A stretch of DNA of 64,000 nt from Peromyscus leucopus (GCF_004664715.2 NC_051068.1:131026716-131090715); one strand, 5' to 3'. Counted from the first letter of the stretch, positions 35,148 through 47,370 are shown. Translations and numbers: made by a program. The notes: generated by a model from the letters alone, not told the origin.

Positions 35148-35820
35148 GAAGGATATTTGATCATTCTGTAAACACCAAGATTAATCAAATAAAAACCTGA
35201 GGCCACGATGTAGTGGGTAGCCATTCCAGCTTGGATCTGGAAGTTCCAACCCCCAATGAAACTCTGGCAACTGTCACACCTACGAGGTGGGGCCAGGGGA
35301 GGCGCCTGGAGACCTGTGAGCTGGATGGGCCAGCCCTCTCTCTGTTTGCTCTCTGTGCTAGGACCCTGAGGCATGGAGGTGGACCGAGCAGTGCTCCAGA
35401 GAACACTGCTGGACTGCAATACAACTTTCCCAGACCCTGCGACCTACCTATCACTTAATTTGGGAGTTACACCATTAAATAAATATCATTTTAACTACGT
35501 GGAGTGGCCATAATAATTTCACCAATACCAGGAGGTGGAGACAGTCACTAGTAGACAAGAAGTAGCCATAGAGAGTAAAGAAGGAGTCGGGAAGATGGAT
35601 ACAGAAGTGCACAGGGAGTAGATGGGAGGGACTAAGAGTTTGACAGTCCCTTTTGGACTGGAATGGTGGGAAAGGACCTCTTACTGAGACACTGGTTAAG
35701 GAGGAAGGTCAGTGAGTTGCTTCTCAACCTCTGATCTAGCAGATTTTTACCCCAGCCTTTAACTCCTGAGTCTTTATTAGTAAAATCATAAGGTATAAAT
35801 TTAGATTAAAAAAAAATATT
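35148..35820 (+). mobile_element. Probable 5' LTR of ERV copy A, interrupted
   Basis: 35,148-35,208 (gatatttgatcattctgtaa, caaataaaaacctgaggcca) joins in sense to 35,534-35,820 once the LTR at 35,209-35,527 is removed. It ends directly before a weak primer-site-like tggcactcat at 35,821 and the ERV leader. The start is approximate. Confidence 0.5.
35209..35527 (+). mobile_element. Solo LTR, TGTAGTGGG family
   Basis: Same family as the LTR in the tRNA chimera. Near-identical flanks ccacga (35,203-35,208) and ccagga (35,528-35,533) suggest a 6-bp TSD with one mutation. Confidence 0.85.
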
Positions 35821-36140
35821 TGGCACTCATGACATGAGCTTTTGCCAGGCAGCACTGTGGCTTCTGCTGCTGCCACTCCTCCACATATGCAAATAGGAGA
35901 CTCTGTTCAGAGTGCTGCCACTGCCCTAGCCTACCTCCTGCAATGCACCCTAGCCCTGTGTATAGCTGCCATGCACCCTGGCCCAGAGCACCTGAAAGTC
36001 CTGAGCCAGGGGCAGCTAGCCTGCTCATCTACCAGTGTAGCTGCAGAAAAACTGAAAAGTCAGCAGATTTGATGAGGGACACCTGGGAAGTCCTTGAGAG
36101 AGTTTAAGTAATAATAAAAAGAATCTTCTTCACATTAAGA
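35821..36140 (+). other. ERV copy A leader
   Basis: Untranslated region between the LTR and the gag start. Only the first bases resemble a tRNA-Lys primer-binding site (tggcactc). Later parts are loosely similar to the leader of copy B. Confidence 0.5.
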
Positions 36141-36465
36141 ATGGGAAATATCACAATTTTTTGTGATATTTCTCTAGGGCCCCATACAGTGCTATTATGA
36201 ATGGCTTGAACATGGAAACAGTAAATAAGGGAAGAGACTTATCTGGGATTGATATAATGCCAATTTTAAATACTATCAGTCTGATAATTCTCATTTTGTC
36301 CTTAATAGCCATAGTGATTTCTTGTGCCAAATATAAAAAGTAGTCTGATAATTGTGCCAAATATGGAAAGTTGACTGATAAGATATAAGCCTTAGAAAGA
36401 CCTATTAAGGAAAATATGCAGATACAGACAGAGGAATTTAGATAAGAATCTGCCATATCACCACA

Positions 36466-36894
36466 TGTGCTGATATTTTCTTTGTGATCTAACAAATAAA
36501 GCTTACCTGAAGATTAGAATGTGGAGCTAAGTCACTAGTTAGCCATAGAGGCCAGGGAGTGGTGGCACATAACTTTAATCCTAGCACTCAGGAGACAGAG
36601 GCAGATGGATCTCTGTGAGTTCAAGAATACTCTAAGCTACACAAGATTGATCCAGTCTGAAAGAGAAATGGATCCAGGTGTTAGTAGTATCCCACACCTT
36701 TAATCCCAGAACTAGGAAGGTGGAGACAGGAATATAAGGTGGGTAGAGATAGGATCTCAGATCTCTTTCAGGCTGAGGATTTGGTAGAGGTAAGAACTCT
36801 AGTGCTGGCTGCTTCAGCTTTCACTGAAATCTAATTTCAGTGAAATCAATTTCACTTTGGATTTTTACTAAAACCAATCAGGATTCATTCTACA
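36466..36894 (+). mobile_element. Solo LTR inserted in copy A gag
   Basis: 429 bp, TGTGCTGATATTTTC...TTCTACA, flanked by accaca (36,460-36,465) and acctca (36,895-36,900), a 5/6 TSD. It also contains a B1-like segment (actttaatcctagcactcag, ggatctctgtgagttcaaga). Confidence 0.85.
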
Positions 36895-36960
36895 ACCTCA
36901 TGATGAAACTGAAGCACGGTAGCCCAAGGTTGTTATAAAACCAACATTAGTTTCTCCAGT

Positions 36961-37041
36961 TATTTCAATAGGATTCTATTTAACTTGTAGGTACCAGAAT
37001 ATGGCAGGTACCTACAAGTTAAATGGAATCCTATGGAAATA
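36961..37041. repeat. Long hairpin: 35-bp inverted repeat in copy A gag
   Basis: Arms 36,961-36,995 and 37,007-37,041 are reverse complements at 33 of 35 positions (27 of 28 in the core), around an 11-nt loop. Copies B and E lack it. Confidence 0.92.
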
Positions 37042-38034
37042 TTAGGTTTGAAGAGATTTAAGGAAATGGTCATTCCATATGGTATATGTTCACTCTACAT
37101 GATATAGATGTTAAATTCATGGGCAATTCAGAACAGAATTATCCCTCAAGACTGGAAAAATTTAGTCACAGCAATATTGGAAGCTGGTCCTCAGTTACAT
37201 TTGAGAACATGGTAGAAAGAGTAAGTTAAGGCCATAGAACAATGAAATAGGACTAGATGTATTGATATTTTCCAAGATCAGTTACTAGGTGAAGGCCAGT
37301 AATCTAAATTGCAAAGGAAGATTGATTTTGATGATCATATGTTGGCCTATGTCATTTAGCAGTTTGAATGCATGAGGCAAGGATGAAGAAGCAGGAAAGA
37401 GGCCCGAGTCACTTACTAAAATTACACAAGGCCCAAAAGAAGCCCTCACTGGCTTTTTTTTTTTTTTTTTGCAAAGATTGGCATCAGCTGAAAATAGAAT
37501 AGTATCAGACCCAGGAGTCAGACAAATATTAATTGAATCTTTGCCCTTTGAAATGCTAGTTCAGAATGCAAAAGGGTGATTAGGCCTTTAAAGGCAAGAT
37601 CAGCACCAATTGATAGCTGGATTAGAAATACAACTAATATTAGATCTGATGCTTATGATGCTACTCTAATAGGAGAAGTAGCCTCTAAGATTTTTTTTAA
37701 ATTAAAATGTTAGATGTTTTAATTGTGGCAAGCAAGGCCATTTTAAAAGGGATTATAGGCAAAGCATTCCTAGAAATAATATTTTTTCTAGAGATAATAC
37801 AGACAGAAGGCCCCTACCTTCTGGAGTATGTTGAACGTGTGGCAAAGGCCTTCATTGGATTCATGAATACAGATCAATAACAGACAGGCAAGGTAACCAT
37901 TCGCTATTGGGAAATGGCTTTGGGGGCCTTCCTTAGGCCCTAAAACTAAATTTGGTTCAGTCATTCCCTGTCAGCATCAGAAAAACTCATGCACAAAGTA
38001 ATTAAAATATTTAATTGTTAAGAAAAACACTGCT

Positions 38035-38295
38035 CCTGTATTCCAAAAGTTGGTTGCACACACATTTAATACCAGTACTTAGGAGGCAGAGGCAGGCAGA
38101 TCTCTCTGAGTTCAAGCCCAGCCTGGTATACAAAGTGAGTTCCAGGACATCCAGGGCTCTTATCCAGAGGAGAAGGAGAGGGAAAGGGAGAGGGGGAGGG
38201 AGAGGGAGAGGGAGAAGAAGGAAGAAGAAGAGGAGGAGGAGGAGAAGAAAAGAAATAAAGAAAGAAAGAAAGAAAGAAAGAAAGGAAGGAAGGAA

Positions 38296-38345
<50 letters not shown>

Positions 38346-38375
38346 CAGGAAGGAAGGAAGGAAGGAAGGAAGGAA

Positions 38376-38441
<66 letters not shown>

Positions 38442-38455
38442 AAAAGAAGAAAGTG
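38035..38455 (+). mobile_element. B1-type SINE with expanded (GGGA)/(GAAA)/(GGAA) tail in copy A
   Basis: ggttgcacacacatttaata, aggaggcagaggcaggcaga and cagcctggtatacaaagtga are B1-like. The tail at 38,165-38,453 is pure purine. It sits between gag and pro of copy A. Confidence 0.85.
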
Positions 38456-38464
38456 TCCTGGAAG

Positions 38465-38960
38465 TAATCAAGGACAGAACAGCTTCAGTAGATAAAACAA
38501 AAATTCAGGAGAGACCATAAGACAAGTATTTTGGCAAACTTCTATAAATGATCAAAAACCAAAGCTATAAATGCAAATCAATGGCATTGTAATTGAAGAT
38601 TAACTGGACACAGGAACAGATGTAAGAATAATTTCACCAAAATTTTGGCATCAAGATTGACCTCTTCAGGGGGTAAATATTCACCTTTTAGAGATTGGAA
38701 CTTCATCTCAGATGAAACAAAGTACAAAGTAGATTGAAAGTATATGGCAAGAAGGACAGATAGGAAAATTAAAGCCATATGTGGCTGACATAGCAATGAA
38801 TTTGTAGGAATGTGATTTGTTGCAGCAATAGAAAATACAGATTAACATTCCTCCAATCTCAGAAACAAACAAGTAAATAAAGAATGCTTCTGACAAAAGT
38901 ATTAAAAGGTATTATCAGGAACAGTCACAGACCATTCAGGCTATACATAAGCAGAGCACA
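38465..38960 (+). pseudogene. pro: ERV copy A pro, broken
   Basis: The aspartic protease region is aligned with copies B, C, D and E. The catalytic D-T-G triplet is present near 38,605-38,615 but a stop codon lies just upstream and the following residue differs. Further stops follow. Confidence 0.8.
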
Positions 38961-38989
38961 GCAGCTGTTAGTCTTTTAAAGATACCAAC

Positions 38990-40009
38990 AGCCCTTCCTT
39001 TAAAATGGTTAACAGACAAACCTGTGTGAGTGGAACAACACTTTTGATATCAGAAAAATTACAGACATTAGAACAGCTTGTAAAGGAATAACTAAATGCT
39101 CAACATATTTAGGAATCATCCAATCCTTGGAATTCTCTTATATTTGTCATTAAAAAGATATCTGGAAAATGGAGAATGGTAGCAAATTTGAGAGCTGTAA
39201 ATAAGGTGATCAAGCCAGTGGGTTCTTTACAACTTGGAATTCCTTTACCTTCATTTTTACCTAAAGGAAGGTCTATTGTAGTGATTGATTTAAAAGAATG
39301 TTTTTCTATAATTTTACAGAAACAGGATAGAGAAAAAATCGCCTTCACAGTGCCCACTTACATTAATTCTCAACCTGTTAGAAGGTACCAGTGGAAGGTC
39401 TTGCCACAAGAAATGTTAATCAGCCCATTTTGTATCAATATTTTGAACAACAGCCATTAGAAATAATTTGTAAGCAGTTTTCTCAATCTATAATTCACCA
39501 CTATATGGATGATATCTTACTGGCTGATTCAGACACAAATACCTTAGAAAAGTGTTTGATGAAGTAATGAGAATTTTATCTTGTTAGGAATTACAAATTG
39601 CTCCTGAAAAAAATAGAATGAGAAGATTCTATTAATTATCTGGGATATAAGATAAGCTTACAGAAAATTCAACCACACAAAGTACAAATCAGGAGAGATC
39701 AGTTATGTACTCTTAATGATTTTCAAAAATTGCTGGGAGATATTAACTGGCTATGTCCCACAACTGGAATAACTACTAAAGAGCTAAGTAATTTATTTCA
39801 AACCTTACAAGGTGATAAGAACTTAAACAATTCAAGAAAATTATCAGTTGAGGTTGAGAGAGAATTGGTTCTGGAAGACAAGAAATTACAGGATGCACAT
39901 GTAGATTTCTTAGATCCAGAGCTTGATTATTTTCTGGTTATCTTACCTCTATTCACTCTCCCATAGGAATTCTTATGCAGATAGAAGATAATGTCTTAGA
40001 ATGGATATT

Positions 40010-40045
<36 letters not shown>

Positions 40046-40575
40046 AGAGTAAACATTAAGGTCCTATATAGAAATGTTTTCTGAAATGATTCTAAAAAGA
40101 AAAATGAAACTTCATCATTTAGCAGGAATAGACTCAGCTGAAATTGCAGTGCCTTTTACTAATGCTGAAATTGCCTCATTATGAGCAGAAAATGAACAGT
40201 GACAAAGTGCTTGGAGTAATTTTTGGAAGAGATTAGCAACAAAATATTCCAAAAGCAAGAGACTTTGTTTTTTTAAAAAAAGAACTAATTGAATGCTCCC
40301 TCATATAGTGAGAGGACAACCAATTTCTGAAGGCCCTATATTCTATACTGATGCAAACAAATCAGGAAAGTCAGATTATAAGTCAGGAAAAATAAGTTGA
40401 GTGGCTTAAAGCCCTTATGATTCATTTAAAAATCAGAATTATATGCTATTCTCATGGCATTATTAGGTTTTTGAGAACCTCTTAATAGAGTTACTGAACC
40501 TCAATATGCAGAAACAGTTGTTTTGCATATGTTGATTCAGAATTAAATTTGTTATTTATTCAACCACAACAAAAA
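38990..40575 (+). pseudogene. pol: ERV copy A pol: RT and partial RNase H, integrase lost
   Basis: The reverse transcriptase includes an intact YMDD at 39,502-39,513 and a readable segment with LRAVNKVIKPVGSLQ. RT connection and the start of RNase H follow (to about 40,575). An A-run at 40,016-40,044 and several stops break the frame. The sequence then jumps to the 3' region, so the end of RNase H and all of integrase are deleted. Confidence 0.88.
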
Positions 40576-41280
40576 AAATCTGCTAAAAAAGGAACTCCCC
40601 AAAGTTAGGGTTGGGTCAGGGATTTTTTTTTTCTTTCCAGGATAATAAAGGCATCCAGCTAAGGAATATAAAGACCACTGGACAAATGAGACATCTGAAG
40701 AATAACAATGAATCATAAAAAGAAAATGTCCCAAGAAAAAGAGTAAATTGGCCCACTGGTATAGCCCACATCCAACAGGACAGAATTTCATACATTTTTC
40801 TAAATACTTGTTTCTGTTGTTCTCCACAGACATAAAATCAAATGGTATTTTGTGGTCCCAATTTAATTAAAATTGAAGCTGGCTTTGGAGCTGGAGTGTA
40901 GCTCTCTTCCTCTCTAAACCTATGCATGTTTGCTAAAAGGAAATCCCAAATCTCTGTCTCATGTCAGAAAAGACACCTGGTATGGGACAAAATATATATA
41001 TAATATAAATATTATTAATATATATATAAATATAAATATTATCTCAAAATCTATAAGATTATTATGTATATATAAACTTTCTGTTGTGATATTAGTGGTC
41101 ATATAGAGTACAAACTAATTCTAGAAATATGCTTCATCCTCTAGTTTCCTATGTGTGTTTTTGGGTTTGAGTCTGAATCAGGCAACTAGGAATTAAGTGT
41201 GTGTTCTCCATTGTGTCTGTATTTAACAGACTGTGATCCTTTAATCTCTTAGAGATCTTCAGCATACGACATTTAAAATG
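40576..41280 (+). other. ERV copy A 3' region (no env)
   Basis: It is homologous to 47,410-48,179 and 50,960-52,660. There is no envelope-like frame. It retains pyrimidine tracts ending in AG at 40,639-40,640 and 40,828-40,829. It stops at the start of the copy B LTR, before the polypurine tract is reached. An AT-rich stretch lies at 40,990-41,060. Confidence 0.8.
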
Positions 41281-41757
41281 TGTGGTGATATATTGTTTCC
41301 CCCAGTATATTGTGCACGCTAATAAAGCTTTTCTGAGGATCAGAGGGAAAATCCAACTACTATATTAAACATAGAAGTCAGGCAATGGTAGCACATGCCT
41401 TTAATCATAGCATTCATGAGGCAGAGATCCATCTGGATTTCTGTGAGTTCAAGACTACACTGGGAACAGAGCCAGGCATGGTAGCACATGCCTTAAATTC
41501 TACACTAGTTAACCATAAAGGTCTGGAGTTCCGCATAGAGAGACAGGAAGTGACAGAGCTGGACAGAGAGGACGTGAGATGGCAGAACAGAAAGGTATAT
41601 AAGTGTGGGTATACAGGAAGTAGTTTTCTATGGAGACTGAGTTGTTGGTAAGGTAAGGTTGGCTGTGGCTTGTCCTGTTGCTCTGATCTCTCAGTTTTAA
41701 CCCCAATATCTGGATCTGGGTTTTTATTAATAATACCATTTAGTAATTTATCTTACA
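41281..41757 (+). mobile_element. 5' LTR of ERV copy B (LTR1 family)
   Basis: It begins TGTGGTGATATATTG and ends atcttaca. It is followed by the spacer tc and a primer-binding site, so this is a true 5' LTR. It has a TATA-like tatataag near 41,595 and B1-like stretches in U3. Its left neighbour is truncated copy A. Confidence 0.9.
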
Positions 41758-41759
41758 TC

Positions 41760-41777
41760 TGGCGGCCCAACATTTAT
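41760..41777 (+). other. Primer-binding site, tRNA-Lys type
   Basis: tggcggcccaacatttat is a partly decayed match to the complement of the tRNA-Lys(CTT) 3' end, two bases after the LTR. Confidence 0.75.
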
Positions 41778-42067
41778 GGCAAGAATTCACTAAAAAGCCA
41801 GTTGTGGCATTGCAGGTCCCCACTCATGCTGGAGCTGCATGTGGCCAGATCTCCACACCACATGGTCAGGAGTCTCTTGGCTTTTTCTCTGCTGGTGGGT
41901 GGTGGACTCTCTCTAGATTTCCATCTCAGATTACTACCACTCTAGGTAGCTGCCTTGAAACTCCCTCAGACTTGACTGTTGAACACAGTTAGCAGACTTG
42001 GTGAGTCAACTAAGATATCTTAAAGGGAGGAAATTAGCTAAAAGAGATTTTTTTCCCACATCAAAAA
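41778..42067 (+). other. ERV copy B leader
   Basis: Noncoding leader between primer site and gag start. A tggtgag donor-like site lies near 42,000. Nothing else recognised. Confidence 0.65.
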
Positions 42068-42755
42068 ATGGGAAATATCTTTACAATGAAGGGAATTTGA
42101 TTTCTGTTTGACAACACATCAGGCAGTCAGAAATTAGAACAATTAAATGAGAGAATAATTAATATTGATTGAATTTGCATAATGTCAATTATGAATATTA
42201 TTTGTTTGATCATTTTTATTTTAGCATTATAAAGGCTGGTGCCAAAATAAAAGTTTTAGAAACAACTTGTTAAAATAAATTATAGAGAAATTTAGACCCA
42301 GACAAAAAAATTTAAAGGTGAACCTATCTCAGCATTGAAGTATAGAGTAAAAGAGAAATAGCCTAAGGTTACCAGACAACAAACATTAATCTACCCAGTA
42401 ACCTTACAGGAACACTCAAATGCTCCAGCCTGTGTACAAGCTAACTGAACTCCAATGGAACTGTTAGATTTGAGAAAATTTAAAGAAGCTATAGTCTCAT
42501 ATGGTATACATTCTCCATTTGTAAAGCAGATGTTAAACTTGTGGTCAACTTGTAATAGAATTATCCCTCAGGACTGGAAAGATTTTGTTACAGCAGTCCT
42601 AGAGGCTGGGCCACAGATACAATGTAGAACTTGATGGAAAGAGGGAGCTAAAACTATAGGACAACAATGTAGGACTAGAGGTATGGAAATTTCACAGGAT
42701 CAACTTCTTGGAGGGGATTATGCTGATATACAAAGATAATCTTTATATGATGGCC

Positions 42756-43153
42756 TGTCCCAGCCAGCGGGATCTTCAGCAGAGACCCTAGAAGGGGGAA
42801 TGGTGAATGAAGGGACAAGAGACAAAAAGAAATGACAGCAAGACAGCATTCTGATCAAGCTGCGAAATTTTATTTTTCTCAGGTGGGTTTTATAGAAGCA
42901 GACCAGGAAACTTTCTTTGGGAAAAGATCAGGGGACTGTTGAGTTGCTAAGCAACTCAACCAAGCAACCTAACCACAAAACATTGTTACTAATGGTCACT
43001 GTGCAAGAAAAATAAGGAAATGTTAAGTTATTTTCTAATAACTCAGGACTTGTCCAGGCATGTCAAAAGTTTCTGGTTAGTGGCTCAATACTGGACAACA
43101 GAAACTTAACTCAGTCAGGCAATATGGCATGGCTCTTAAAATTGTCCTTGGCA
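42756..43153 (-). mobile_element. Solo LTR in copy B gag, antisense, TSD ATGGCC
   Basis: 398 bp with TG...CA ends and exact atggcc at 42,750-42,755 and 43,154-43,159. In reverse it has CTATAAAA and AATAAA about 20-30 bases apart (near 42,890 and 42,870), so it lies opposite to its host. Confidence 0.95.
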
Positions 43154-43631
43154 ATGGCCACACCCTAATTCATGCTGCATGGAAGCCATGAATGCATGAA
43201 ACATAACTGAGGAAGCAGGGAAGATAATTGAGTCATTTATGGAAGTTATACAGGGACCAAAAGAAACCTTCATGGATTTCTTACAAAAGCTGTCTTTGAC
43301 AGGAAATAGAATGTTACCAAATTCAGAAGCTAGATAAATAATAACTGAATCTCTGGCTTTTGAGAACTCTAATGAAGCATGCAAAAGGGTGAGTAGGCCA
43401 TTCAAGGTAAGATCAGTACCCTTGGAGGATTGGATTGGAGATACAATTAACATTAAATCTCATGACCATGATGATAAATGGATAGGAGAGGTGATTTTAA
43501 AAGGTTTGAAGACAAATAATAATGTCAGATGCTCTAATTGTGGTAAACAAGGCCACCTAAAAAGGGACTGTAAACAGGGCATTCCTAGAAACAATGTTTC
43601 TTCAAGGAACAATGACAACAGAACACCCTTC

Positions 43632-44097
43632 TGTGGTGGCATTCCTGCTGAGCTGCACCTGGCCTTGCTCCAGAGAGTAGCACCTAGCTCTAATCCATCT
43701 TTTGTTTCCTTTGTTGCCCTCTGTGTGAATCTTCTCTCTGAGTTTCCCAAGGATACAAAAGCCTATGTGAAACTTGATTCAGGAAACCTGAAAAACTATG
43801 GTACCTGACAAATCGAGGAATTTGCACTTGACATTGTATTGTTGGGAGCCCCCTTTGGGGTTCTTTTGAACATATGGAAATTAACTGGCTAAACTGTGTT
43901 GGTGAGAAATAAAACTGCCCTAGGCAAAGGGATAGTGCTTCAGTCCTTTGAGGCTGGACCCCCTGCAGCCATGAAAGGCTAGATACATTCTTAAGATGCC
44001 TCTGAGTCTTCATTTCATGGACCTGAGTAACCCACACACTCATGTCATAACCTCACAGCTACATTTGGCACCCAATGTGACACACAGTTATACCCCT
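43632..44097 (+). mobile_element. LTR plus primer-binding site insertion, no internal region, TSD CCCTTC
   Basis: Inserted between the zinc knuckles of copy B, flanked by exact cccttc (43,626-43,631 and 44,098-44,103). It consists of an LTR of 432 bp (43,632-44,063, TGTGGTGGCATTCC...CAGCTACA), the spacer tt, a tRNA-Lys-like primer site tggcacccaatgtgacac (44,066-44,083) and only 14 more bases. A poly-A signal (gaaataaaact) lies near 43,907. Confidence 0.88.
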
Positions 44098-44329
44098 CCC
44101 TTCTGGATTGTGCAGAAGGTGTGGTAAAGGCAAATATTGAACTAAAAAATGTAAATCAACAAGAGACAGACAAGGTATTTTTGCCTTTGCCATCAAGAAA
44201 TTCTCTGAGGGGCCTCTTGCAGGCCTCCATGGCAAATTTAGTTCAATCCTTTCCTGCTACTGTAGAAGAAACCCCTTCTCAGAGCAATTAAATAACCAAA
44301 TGCCTATTGTAATAAACCATACTCCTCAG

Positions 44330-44990
44330 GGTGATAGAACATCTATAGCAAAGAGAACAGAAAATTCAGGAGAAACCATAAAACATATTTTTTACAAACT
44401 TCCATAAATGAACAAAGATTAAATTAAATTTAAAATTTAAAATAAAAATAAAAACAAATCGTGTTCTCATGGAGGGTCTTATAGACACAGGTGCAGATAT
44501 AACAAAAATTGTACCAGAATCCTGGCATCCAAATTGGCCTCTTCAGGAAGTAAATGTTCAGCTTTTAGGGGTTGGAACATTATCTCAAGTGCAACAGAGT
44601 GCTAAGTAGTTTGAATGTATAGAGCCAGAAGGACAAAAAGGAAAATGAAAGCCATATGTGGCTAATATAGCTATGAATTTATGTGGCTGTGATCTATTAC
44701 AACAATGGAATACCAAATTAACATTCCTCAAACCTCAGAAACAAACCATAAACTAACACATGTTTCTGAGAGAAATATTAGGAGATATTATTATAAAGAA
44801 GAGTCACCAGCCATCCAGATTGTACAAGAACAGGGCACAACAACTGCTAATCTTTCAAAGACACCAAAAGCTCTACCTTTAAAATGGTTAACAGAGAAGC
44901 CTGTATGGGTTCAGCATTGGCCTTTAACAAACAGAGAAACTGCAGGCTTTAGAAGAACTGGTACAAGAGCAGTTATATGTTCAGCATAAT
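44330..44990 (+). pseudogene. pro: ERV copy B pro, broken
   Basis: The protease core is clear: catalytic Asp codon 44,484-44,486 in the context DTGAD, followed by the conserved WPLQEV region. Frameshifts and a stop (near 44,608) interrupt it. The flap and C-terminal part lead into RT, as in betaretroviruses where pro overlaps pol. Confidence 0.85.
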
Positions 44991-47370
44991 GAAGAATCAA
45001 CCAACCCTTGGAATTCTATATTTGTTATTAAAAAGAAATCTGGTGAATGGAGATTGGTAACAGACCTAAGAGCAATTAACAAGGTAATTCAGCCAATGGG
45101 CTCTCTACAATCTGGAATTCCTTTGCCTATTCTCATACCTAAACGATGGCCTCTTATAGTTATCAATTTTGAAAGGCTTTTTTTCAATACCCTTATAAGA
45201 AAAAGAGAAAGATTTGCCTTCATGGTGCCTACTTATAATAATTCTCAGCCAGTTAAGAGATATCAAGGCAGGTTTCTCCCACAGGGAATGTTAAATAGCC
45301 TAAACCAGTGCCAATATTTTGTATGAAAGCCATTAGAAGCAATATGTAAACAATTTCTTAAATCTATAATTTTTCATTACATTAATGATATTTTACTAGC
45401 TGACTCAAATGCAGATACTTTAGAAAGAATGTTTGAAGAAGTAAAGAAAATTTGGCCTTGTTGGGGATTACAAATTGCTCCTGAAAAGATTCAAGGAGGA
45501 GATTCTATTAATTATTTAGGATATATAATAGGTCTACATAAAGAATAGATCCCAAAAGATGCAAATTAGGAGAGATTGATTACAGCCTCTTAATAACTTT
45601 CAAAGATTATTCAGAGACATTTCCCATCTACAGACTGTTGTTAGGGTTAAAAATGATGAACTGAATAATTTGTTCAAAACCTTAGAGGGTGACAAGGACA
45701 TAAATAGTCCAAGAGAATTACCAGCTGAAGCTGAGAGAGAATTGACCTTGGTGGAAAAGAATATATAGGATACACATGTGGACTGTGTGGATCCAAAGCT
45801 TGATTGCATTTTGGTTATTTCAACCTCTAAGCATTCTCCTATAGGAATTTTAATGCAGAGGGAAGATATTATATTGGAATGGATATTTTTTACCAGATAA
45901 ACACAGTAAAAAATTAAAAACTTATGAGGAAAAGATCTCTGACTTGATTTTAAAAAGAAAATGAGACTTCATCAATTAGCAGGAATAGACTCAGCAGAAA
46001 TTGTAGTATCTTTAACTAAGGATGGCATTGACAAATTGTGGGCAGAAAGTGAACCTTGGCAAAGAGTTTGCAGTAATTTTTTGGGAGAGAGTAACAGAAA
46101 ATATCCCCAAATCAATAGAATTCAACTCTTAAAGAGAACTGATTGGATCTGCCTCTCATTGTATGGGAAACACCAGTATCTGGAGCCCCTACATTTTATA
46201 CAGATGCCAACAAACAAAGAAAGGCAGGTTACAAATCAGAAACATTAAGTAAAGTGGTTCAATGCCCTTATAATTCAGTGCAAAAAAAATCATAATTATA
46301 TGCTATTCTTATGGTATTAATGGATATTTCAGAACCTCTCAACAAAGTTACTGACTCTCAGTATGCTGAAAGAGTGGTCTTACATATTGAGACTGCAGAA
46401 TTTATCCCACATGAGTCAGAATTAACTTTGTTATTTATTCAGTTACAGCATATAATCAGGAATAGGAAGCATCCCTTATATATAATTCATATCTGATCCC
46501 ATATGGGTCTGTCAGAACCTCTAGCACAAAGTAATGATGAGATTGATAAAATATTGATGAGAAATGTGCTGAAGGCCTCAGAATTTCACTTTAAAAACAC
46601 CATCATGTCAATAGTAATGGTTTGAAATATGATTTTTCCATAACTTGGCAACAAGCCAAGGAAATTATAAGAAAATGTCCATTTGTTCTTTTTACAATCA
46701 GACTGCACTACCATCAGGATGTAACCCAAAGGGTACTCAGAGGAATGAAATCTGGCAATTGGATGTGTTTCACTTTGCAGAATTTGTAAAATTGAAATAT
46801 GTACACCACACCATTGATACTTATTCAGGATTTCAATGGGCAACTGCTCTGAGTTGTGAAAAAGCTGATTCAATAATCACACATTTGCTAGATGTTATGG
46901 CCATCATGGTTATACCTGCATAAATTAAAACAAACAATGCTCCAGCATATGTCTCTGGTAAAATGAGACACTTTTTGCTTATTACAATATAAAGTATACT
47001 ACAGGTGTACCACATAATCCTACAAGCCAAGCAGCCATAGAAAAATCAAATCAAACTCTGAAAGATATTCTAAATAAACAGAGAGGGGTAACAAAAACCC
47101 CAGAAATAGATTACATAATGCTCTATTAACTTTGAATTTTTTCAATGCTAATGAGAAAGGAAAAACAGCTACAGAGAGACATTGGATAATAGGAAAAAAT
47201 TACTGAATTAAATCAGCCCGTATACTTTAAAAATGTGCTGAGCTCAGAATGTAAACAAAGATATGTATTACATTGGGAATGAGGTTTTACATTTGTCTCT
47301 ACAGAAGAAAAGCTATGGATACCATCAAAATCGATAAAGGCTCAATTTGAACAAGAGATACCTCTTAATT
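44860..47370 (+). pseudogene. pol: ERV copy B pol with RT, RNase H and integrase, inactive
   Basis: RT motifs run from about 44,870; the active-site YMDD is changed to YIND (45,378-45,389). RNase H is at about 46,190-46,560. Integrase follows: the first catalytic aspartate is present (WQLD, about 46,755), but the second is Asn (AAC at 46,933-46,935). Multiple stops are present. With E, this is one of only two copies still containing an integrase domain. Confidence 0.88.

Larger units (their letters stand above)
36141..38012 (+). pseudogene. gag: ERV copy A gag, broken
   Basis: Gag forms the capsid and packages RNA. The start codon at 36,141 is followed by a glycine codon, the Met-Gly of a myristoylated matrix protein. 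Capsid sequence is recognisable at 37,020-37,500 by similarity to copies B and E. A T-run at 37,453-37,470 disrupts the major homology region. The first zinc knuckle (about 37,717-37,755) has its last cysteine changed to tyrosine. A solo LTR (36,466-36,894) and many stops interrupt the frame. Confidence 0.85.
42068..44290 (+). pseudogene. gag: ERV copy B gag, broken
   Basis: It starts Met-Gly-Asn-Ile (42,068) as expected for a myristoylated betaretroviral Gag. Capsid sequence lies at 42,456-42,755. An LTR interrupts at 42,756-43,153. The major homology region is at about 43,245-43,290 and the first CCHC knuckle (CSNCGKQGHLKRDC) at about 43,530-43,571. Between the knuckles lies another insertion (43,632-44,097); the second knuckle resumes at about 44,109. 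Stops and frameshifts are frequent. Confidence 0.88.

Noticed and set aside
35821..35838. Clear tRNA-Lys primer-binding site for ERV copy A
   Set aside because: Only about 8 of 18 positions match. The position is right but the sequence is too decayed to claim.
38015..38471. 150-codon Lys/Arg/Glu-rich frame and its reverse
   Set aside because: It is the purine tail of a B1-type SINE inside ERV copy A.
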